Source: Thiobacillus sp. UBA2597
Lineage (GTDB): Bacteria; Pseudomonadota; Gammaproteobacteria; Burkholderiales; Thiobacillaceae
Length of the DNA: 50,694 nucleotides
Direction: 5' to 3'
Assembly: GCA_002339725.1 (NCBI GenBank)
Contig: DDKN01000059.1
Location: 1-50,694 of the forward strand
The notes beneath the pieces were generated by a model. It was not told the origin of the DNA. It saw only the letters and a list, made by a program, of their open reading frames with translations, and ran no database searches. Shown here in pieces: positions 47,482 through 50,694 of the stretch (its first letter is position 1; each line of letters opens with the position of its first letter). The position numbers and the translations under genes were made by a program.

Positions 47482-47620
47482 GAAAGCCGCTGCATCCAAA
47501 AGCGGCAAGGATACCGGGAAACGCCGGCCGGTGCCATCGGCCGAAAGCGCCAAAGCCGCGCCTGGAAAAGGCAAACGGGCGCGTCGCCCGCCCGTGCCGG
47601 TCAGGCCCTGGCGCGCTTAA
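47480..47620 (+). CDS. Possible small basic protein (46 aa) between ccmA and pbpG
   Basis: The ORF begins MKAAASKSGKDTGKRR and ends PVPVRPWRA; it is rich in lysine, arginine, alanine and proline with no acidic patch, so it might bind nucleic acid. A GGGGGA sequence lies about 6-7 nt before the ATG. It fills the 135-bp gap between ccmA and pbpG exactly: the ATG touches the ccmA start and its TAA overlaps the pbpG stop. No family is recognised, and in GC-rich DNA such an ORF could arise by chance. Confidence 0.42.
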   Translation: MKAAASKSGKDTGKRRPVPSAESAKAAPGKGKRARRPPVPVRPWRA

Positions 47621-48639
47621 GCCGGACGCCCGGCACGGCTGGCGAGTCGCTCGGCGCCGCCGTTCTCGATCCAGCGCTTGATGCGCTGGGCATCGCCGAT
47701 GCGCGACCACTTGCCCCAGGAATCGAGCAGGACGATCACCATCTTCTGACCGGCGATCTGGGTCTGCATGACCAGACAATGACCCGCCTCGCTGATGTAG
47801 CCGGTCTTGGACAGGCCGATATTCCAGTCCTTGTTGCGGGTGAGGGCATTGGTGTTGACATAGGCCAGTTGCCGGGCCCGCTTGCGGCCGGCGACCTCGA
47901 TGTCGTAACTGCCGGTGGTGCTGATGTCGCGGATGAGGGGATAGTGACGGGCGGCCACGTCGACCAGCCTGGCCAGGTCCAGGGCGGTGGAACGGTTATG
48001 GCTGGACAAGCCGGTGCCATCGACGAAGTGGGTGTTCTGCATGCCCAGGCCGCGCGCCTTGCGATTCATCGCCTCGACGAAGGCCTCGCGCCCGCCGGGA
48101 TAGGCGCGCGAGAGGGCGGCGGCGGCGCGGTTTTCCGAAGCGATCAGCGCCAGGTGCAGCAGTTCGCGCCGGGTCAGCGTGGTACCCAGAGGCAGGCGTG
48201 AACCGGTCCCTTTGAGCCGGTCGATGTCTTCCGAATTGATGGTGATTTCCTCATCCAGCGGCAGGCCGGCGTCGAGGGTGACCATGGCGGTCATCAGCTT
48301 GGTGATCGAAGCGATCGGCGTCTCGACATCCGGGTTCTTGGTGTAGATCAGCTCGCCGGTGGCCTGATTGATCACCAGGGCGGAATGCGAACGCAGCGCC
48401 AGCTCGCCATTGGCGACCGCCCGGTCGAGTTCGGCATCGAGCGCCGCCTGATAACTGCGTTGCGCGCGCTTGACGACGCGCTTCTTGTTCTTGGCCTTGG
48501 CCCGAGGCTTGGCCTGGGCCGACTTTTTGAGACTCTTGACCTGACTGCTGTCCGACTTGGCCGGCGCCGCCTGCGCCGGCAGCAAAGGCCAGGCCATGAG
48601 CGAAGTTGCCAGCATCAGCGGAAGTAGCGTTTTTTTCAT
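47617..48639 (-). CDS. pbpG: D-alanyl-D-alanine endopeptidase PbpG (PBP7-like)
   Basis: This periplasmic serine peptidase of the S11 family cuts peptidoglycan cross-links. The 340-residue product has a signal peptide (MKKTLLPLML ... PAQAA, 1-25), a lysine-rich linker (28-60), and the three catalytic motifs SITK (S111-K114), SEN (168-170) and KTG (278-280). Start at the ATG of the signal peptide; AGGA is only 1-2 nt away, so the ribosome site is not ideal, but the upstream TTG start adds unlikely residues. A sigma-28-like promoter lies upstream. Confidence 0.92.
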   Translation of the reverse strand: MKKTLLPLMLATSLMAWPLLPAQAAPAKSDSSQVKSLKKSAQAKPRAKAKNKKRVVKRAQRSYQAALDAELDRAVANGELALRSHSALVINQATGELIYTKNPDVETPIASITKLMTAMVTLDAGLPLDEEITINSEDIDRLKGTGSRLPLGTTLTRRELLHLALIASENRAAAALSRAYPGGREAFVEAMNRKARGLGMQNTHFVDGTGLSSHNRSTALDLARLVDVAARHYPLIRDISTTGSYDIEVAGRKRARQLAYVNTNALTRNKDWNIGLSKTGYISEAGHCLVMQTQIAGQKMVIVLLDSWGKWSRIGDAQRIKRWIENGGAERLASRAGRPA

Positions 48640-48686
48640 TTCCTGGAATCCCGCGCCCCGAGCCCGATATGCCGGGCACACCAATT

Positions 48687-48713
48687 TATTCGGCAGTTAC
48701 GAATCAAACTTTA
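48687..48713 (-). promoter_or_regulatory. Sigma-28 (FliA)-like promoter of pbpG
   Basis: On the minus strand TAAAGTTT (48706-48713) matches the sigma-28 -35 consensus perfectly, and 11 nt further GCCGAATA (48687-48694) matches GCCGATAA at 6 of 8 positions. The predicted start of transcription is about 40 nt before the pbpG ATG. Confidence 0.6.
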
Positions 48714-48788
48714 AGGATTTTCTCACGAAATGCAAGCTCGGCCCGTTTCCACAGCCGGTTTTGAGGCGGCTTTGTTGCATCCGGCTGT

Positions 48789-50309
48789 TCAGCTCCGCCC
48801 GGTTCTGGCGATCTGGCTGATCTTGACCCGCCACTCGCGCGGCCCGGCCTCGTGCACCGAGCGGCCCTGGCTGTCGACCGCGACGGTGACCGGCATGTCC
48901 TGCACCTCGAATTCGTAGACCGCTTCCATGCCGAGCTCCGGGAAGGCGACCACGCGCGCGGCACGGATGGCCTTGGCCACCAGATAGGCGGCGCCGCCGA
49001 CGGCGATGCAATAGACCGCGCCGTGCCGGCGGATCGCCGCCACCGCCTCCGGCCCGCGCTCGGCCTTGCCCACCATGCCCAGGATGCCGAGCCGGCCCAG
49101 CATCAGTTCGGTGAACTGGTCCATGCGCGTGGCCGTGGTCGGACCGGCCGGCCCCACCGCCTCGCCCTGCACCGGGTCGACCGGGCCGACGTAATAGATG
49201 AAGCGCCCCTTGAAATCGACCGGCAACGGCTCGCCCCGGGCGACCAGGTCGGCGATCTTCTTGTGCGCGGCATCGCGCCCGGTGAGCAGTTTGCCCGAAA
49301 GCAGCAGGGCCTCGCCCGCCTGCCATTGCGCGATGTCGGCCGGGGTCAACCCATCCAGATTCACCCGCCGCGCCCCGGCCGGGCCGGACCAGGCGATCTG
49401 CGGCCAGGCCGAAAGCGGCGGCGGCTCGAACCGGGCCGGCCCGCTGCCGTCCAGGGTGAAATGCAGATGCCGTGTCGCCGCGCAGTTGGGGATCATGGCC
49501 ACCGGCAGCGAGGCGGCATGGGTCGGGTAGTCGAGGATCTTCACGTCGAGCACCGTGGTGAGGCCGCCCAGGCCCTGGGCGCCGATGCCCAGGGCGTTCA
49601 CCTTGTCGTAGAGCTCCAGGCGCAATTCCTCGATCCGGCTCTTGGGCCCGCGCGTCCGCAATTCTTGAATGTCGATCGGCGCCAGCAGCGCCTCCTTGGC
49701 CAGGACCATCGCCTTCTCCGGCGAGCCGCCGATGCCAAGGCCGAGCACGCCGGGCGGGCACCAGCCGGCGCCCATCTGCGGCAGCTCGCCCAGCACCCAG
49801 TCGACGATGGAGTCGCTCGGGTTGAGCACGGTGAAGCGCGCCTTGTTCTCCGAGCCGCCGCCCTTGGCCGCCACCCGCACATCCACCGTGTCGCCCGGCA
49901 CCAGCTCGACATGTACCACGGCCGGCGTGTTGTCACGCGTGTTGCGGCGCGCGCCGGCCGGGTCGGCCAGCACCGAGGCGCGCAGCGGGTTGTCCGGATT
50001 CGTGTAGGCCCGGCGCACGCCCGCGTCGACCATCGCCTGCAGGCTGGCATCGGTATCCCAACGCACGTTCATGCCGATCTTGAGAAACACCACGGCCATG
50101 CCGGTGTCCTGGCAGATCGGCCGATGGCCCTCGGCACACAGGCGCGAATTGACCAGGATCTGGGCCAGGGCGTCCTTGGCCGCCGGTCCCTGCTCCCGGT
50201 CATAGGCCGCCTTCACGGCCTCGACGAAATCCAGCGGGTGATAGTAGGAGATGAACTGGAAGGCATCGGCGATCGACTGCACGAAGTCTTCCTGACGAAT
50301 CACGGTCAT
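48789..50309 (-). CDS. fumA: Class I (iron-sulfur) fumarate hydratase
   Basis: This [4Fe-4S] enzyme interconverts fumarate and malate in the TCA cycle. The 506-residue single chain contains both halves of the class I enzyme. Ligand cysteines are C66 in RPICQDTGMAVVF, one in MIPNCAATRHLHF, and one in GAGWCPPGVLGLG or the C-terminal YCIAVGG, which I cannot rank. The catalytic GPTTATRMD is present. The cluster is oxygen-sensitive, which fits low-oxygen growth. It stands alone with its own upstream region. Confidence 0.93.
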   Translation of the reverse strand: MTVIRQEDFVQSIADAFQFISYYHPLDFVEAVKAAYDREQGPAAKDALAQILVNSRLCAEGHRPICQDTGMAVVFLKIGMNVRWDTDASLQAMVDAGVRRAYTNPDNPLRASVLADPAGARRNTRDNTPAVVHVELVPGDTVDVRVAAKGGGSENKARFTVLNPSDSIVDWVLGELPQMGAGWCPPGVLGLGIGGSPEKAMVLAKEALLAPIDIQELRTRGPKSRIEELRLELYDKVNALGIGAQGLGGLTTVLDVKILDYPTHAASLPVAMIPNCAATRHLHFTLDGSGPARFEPPPLSAWPQIAWSGPAGARRVNLDGLTPADIAQWQAGEALLLSGKLLTGRDAAHKKIADLVARGEPLPVDFKGRFIYYVGPVDPVQGEAVGPAGPTTATRMDQFTELMLGRLGILGMVGKAERGPEAVAAIRRHGAVYCIAVGGAAYLVAKAIRAARVVAFPELGMEAVYEFEVQDMPVTVAVDSQGRSVHEAGPREWRVKISQIARTGRS

Positions 50310-50389
50310 GGCGCGCTTTCCGGGCTTGATACCGCAAGTTTAGCAACCACGCCGGCCCGCGCGCACCCCACGGCCCGCCGCCGCGCGGC

Positions 50390-50418
50390 TTGACGGGGCG
50401 GCCGTTTCCGGCTTTAAT
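50390..50418 (+). promoter_or_regulatory. Sigma-70 promoter for the tRNA-Phe transcript
   Basis: TTGACG (50390-50395) and TTTAAT (50413-50418) are 17 nt apart. The bases after the -10 are GC-rich (GCGCATCC), the discriminator type seen in stringently controlled tRNA and rRNA promoters. The start would be about 190 nt before the intact tRNA. Confidence 0.75.
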
Positions 50419-50430
50419 GCGCATCCCTGC

Positions 50431-50459
50431 GGCCGGGCTCCCTCCCGGCCAAGCTTTTT
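50431..50459 (+). other. GC hairpin followed by a short T-run in the tRNA leader
   Basis: GGCCGGG and CCCGGCC (50431-50437, 50444-50450) pair around a 6-nt loop; AAGC then precedes TTTTT (50455-50459). It is terminator-like, but the gap before the T's makes it weak; since it lies between promoter and tRNA it may be an attenuating or processing hairpin. Confidence 0.5.
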
Positions 50460-50464
50460 CTTGA

Positions 50465-50507
50465 GGCCAGGTCGCTCTTTGCTGGAGCAGCGGACTGCAA
50501 CCTGGCC
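50465..50507 (+). pseudogene. Truncated tRNA-Phe copy
   Basis: The first 33 nt align with positions 1-34 of the intact tRNA-Phe: GGCCAGGT, GCTC and GAGCAGCGGACTG are identical and only the D-loop differs. It breaks off inside the anticodon loop. Directly after CAA comes CCTGGCC, which can pair with the GGCCAGG of this fragment to restore an acceptor-like stem. The sequence AAAATCCGCGT at 50585-50595, behind the REP-like unit, continues the tRNA sequence exactly where the fragment stops. Confidence 0.85.
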
Positions 50508-50523
50508 GCAAGCGGACAGGTTG
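50498..50523. repeat. Strong hairpin overlapping the tRNA relic
   Basis: CAACCTG pairs with CAGGTTG and, inside them, CCGC with GCGG around an AA loop, with one mismatch between the two stems. It uses the CCTGG bases that could otherwise pair with the relic's GGCCAGG, so the two folds exclude each other. Confidence 0.75.
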
Positions 50524-50530
50524 TGATGGA

Positions 50531-50588
50531 GGCTAACGTGAGCGTAGCGAACGTTAAGCCTGACGCAGTCAGGCGGCCGAAACCAAAA
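50531..50588. repeat. REP-like two-hairpin unit beside tRNA-Phe
   Basis: This is the third member of the family found between ccmF and ccmE, in the inverse orientation on the + strand. Its first 28 nt are identical to the reverse complement of 44765-44792. The second hairpin, 50558-50574, has perfect 7-bp arms with the same 3-nt loop (TGC in family orientation) but an entirely different stem. It ends in CCAAAA, the complement of the family's TTTTGG border. Confidence 0.85.
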
Positions 50589-50616
50589 TCCGCGTCGTCC
50601 AGTGTCGCTTCGACGT

Positions 50617-50692
<76 letters not shown>

Positions 50693-50694
50693 AT

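Larger units (their letters stand above)
50310..50616. other. 307-bp region upstream of tRNA-Phe: promoter, hairpins, tRNA relic and REP-like unit
   Basis: No ORF is supported. In order on the + strand it has a good sigma-70 promoter (50390-50418), a GC hairpin with a short T-run (50431-50459), a broken tRNA-Phe copy (50465-50507), a strong hairpin (50498-50523), a REP-like unit (50531-50588), and 28 bp leading to the intact tRNA. Confidence 0.85.

Noticed and set aside
48722..48788. Terminator for the fumarase gene
   Set aside because: AGCCGG and CCGGCT can pair, but the loop exceeds 20 nt and no T-run follows.

Overview
The window is about 50.7 kb of GC-rich, gene-dense chromosome from a betaproteobacterium. 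The purE-purK, purN-purM and DUF3108 neighbourhood, Hda, PilU, CheZ, MsrPQ, HemN and a complete System I cytochrome c maturation operon fit a Nitrosomonadales or Thiobacillaceae-like respiratory bacterium. That placement is inferred from gene content and codon style, not from any search. I support about 52 protein genes and one tRNA, and see no transposase, integrase, phage gene or CRISPR array. Most of the window is ordinary housekeeping; the unusual material is in the non-coding DNA.

Layout. 0-10.5 kb: the tail of a lysine/alanine-repeat H1-like protein, msrPQ, cheZ, a thioredoxin-like gene, a glycosyltransferase-hda pair, nadA, a TrpB2-type synthase, a NUDIX hydrolase, an unexplained CMD-Rieske gene with two small partners, and pilU. 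10.5-19.7 kb: acsA, glnE, an HD-GYP phosphodiesterase, ilvE, a small zinc protein, hemN and an NTF2-like gene. 19.7-31.2 kb: algC-type mutase, purEK, DUF3108-purN-purM, a PerM-like permease, fxsA, and a cutA-dsbD-tlpA-ttcA thiol/redox operon in which dsbD carries two N-terminal domains. 31.2-38.8 kb: a 571-bp palindromic non-coding element, a C_GCAxxG_C_C-type protein with its own operator, and a TetR-controlled RND efflux operon. 38.8-50.7 kb: a PPK2-family enzyme, ccmABCDEFGHI, a small basic ORF, pbpG behind a sigma-28-like promoter, a class I fumarase, and tRNA-Phe.

How the genes work together. ccmA-ccmI build c-type cytochromes, and dsbD can supply the periplasmic reductant that ccmG and ccmH need. 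hemN feeds haem synthesis. The purine genes sit in two nearby clusters. PilU, CheZ, HD-GYP and the sigma-28-like promoter imply a motile or surface-active cell.

The most interesting signal is a small two-hairpin REP-like repeat family: two units between ccmE and ccmF and one beside tRNA-Phe. The three copies share border sequences but have different stem sequences that still pair. Each locus also holds a partial duplicate of the adjacent gene: the last codons of ccmE are repeated, and a broken tRNA-Phe lies upstream of the intact one. This suggests a mobile or recombinogenic element that inserts at gene ends while leaving a functional copy. The second highlight is the 571-bp nested-palindrome element at 31.3-31.85 kb.
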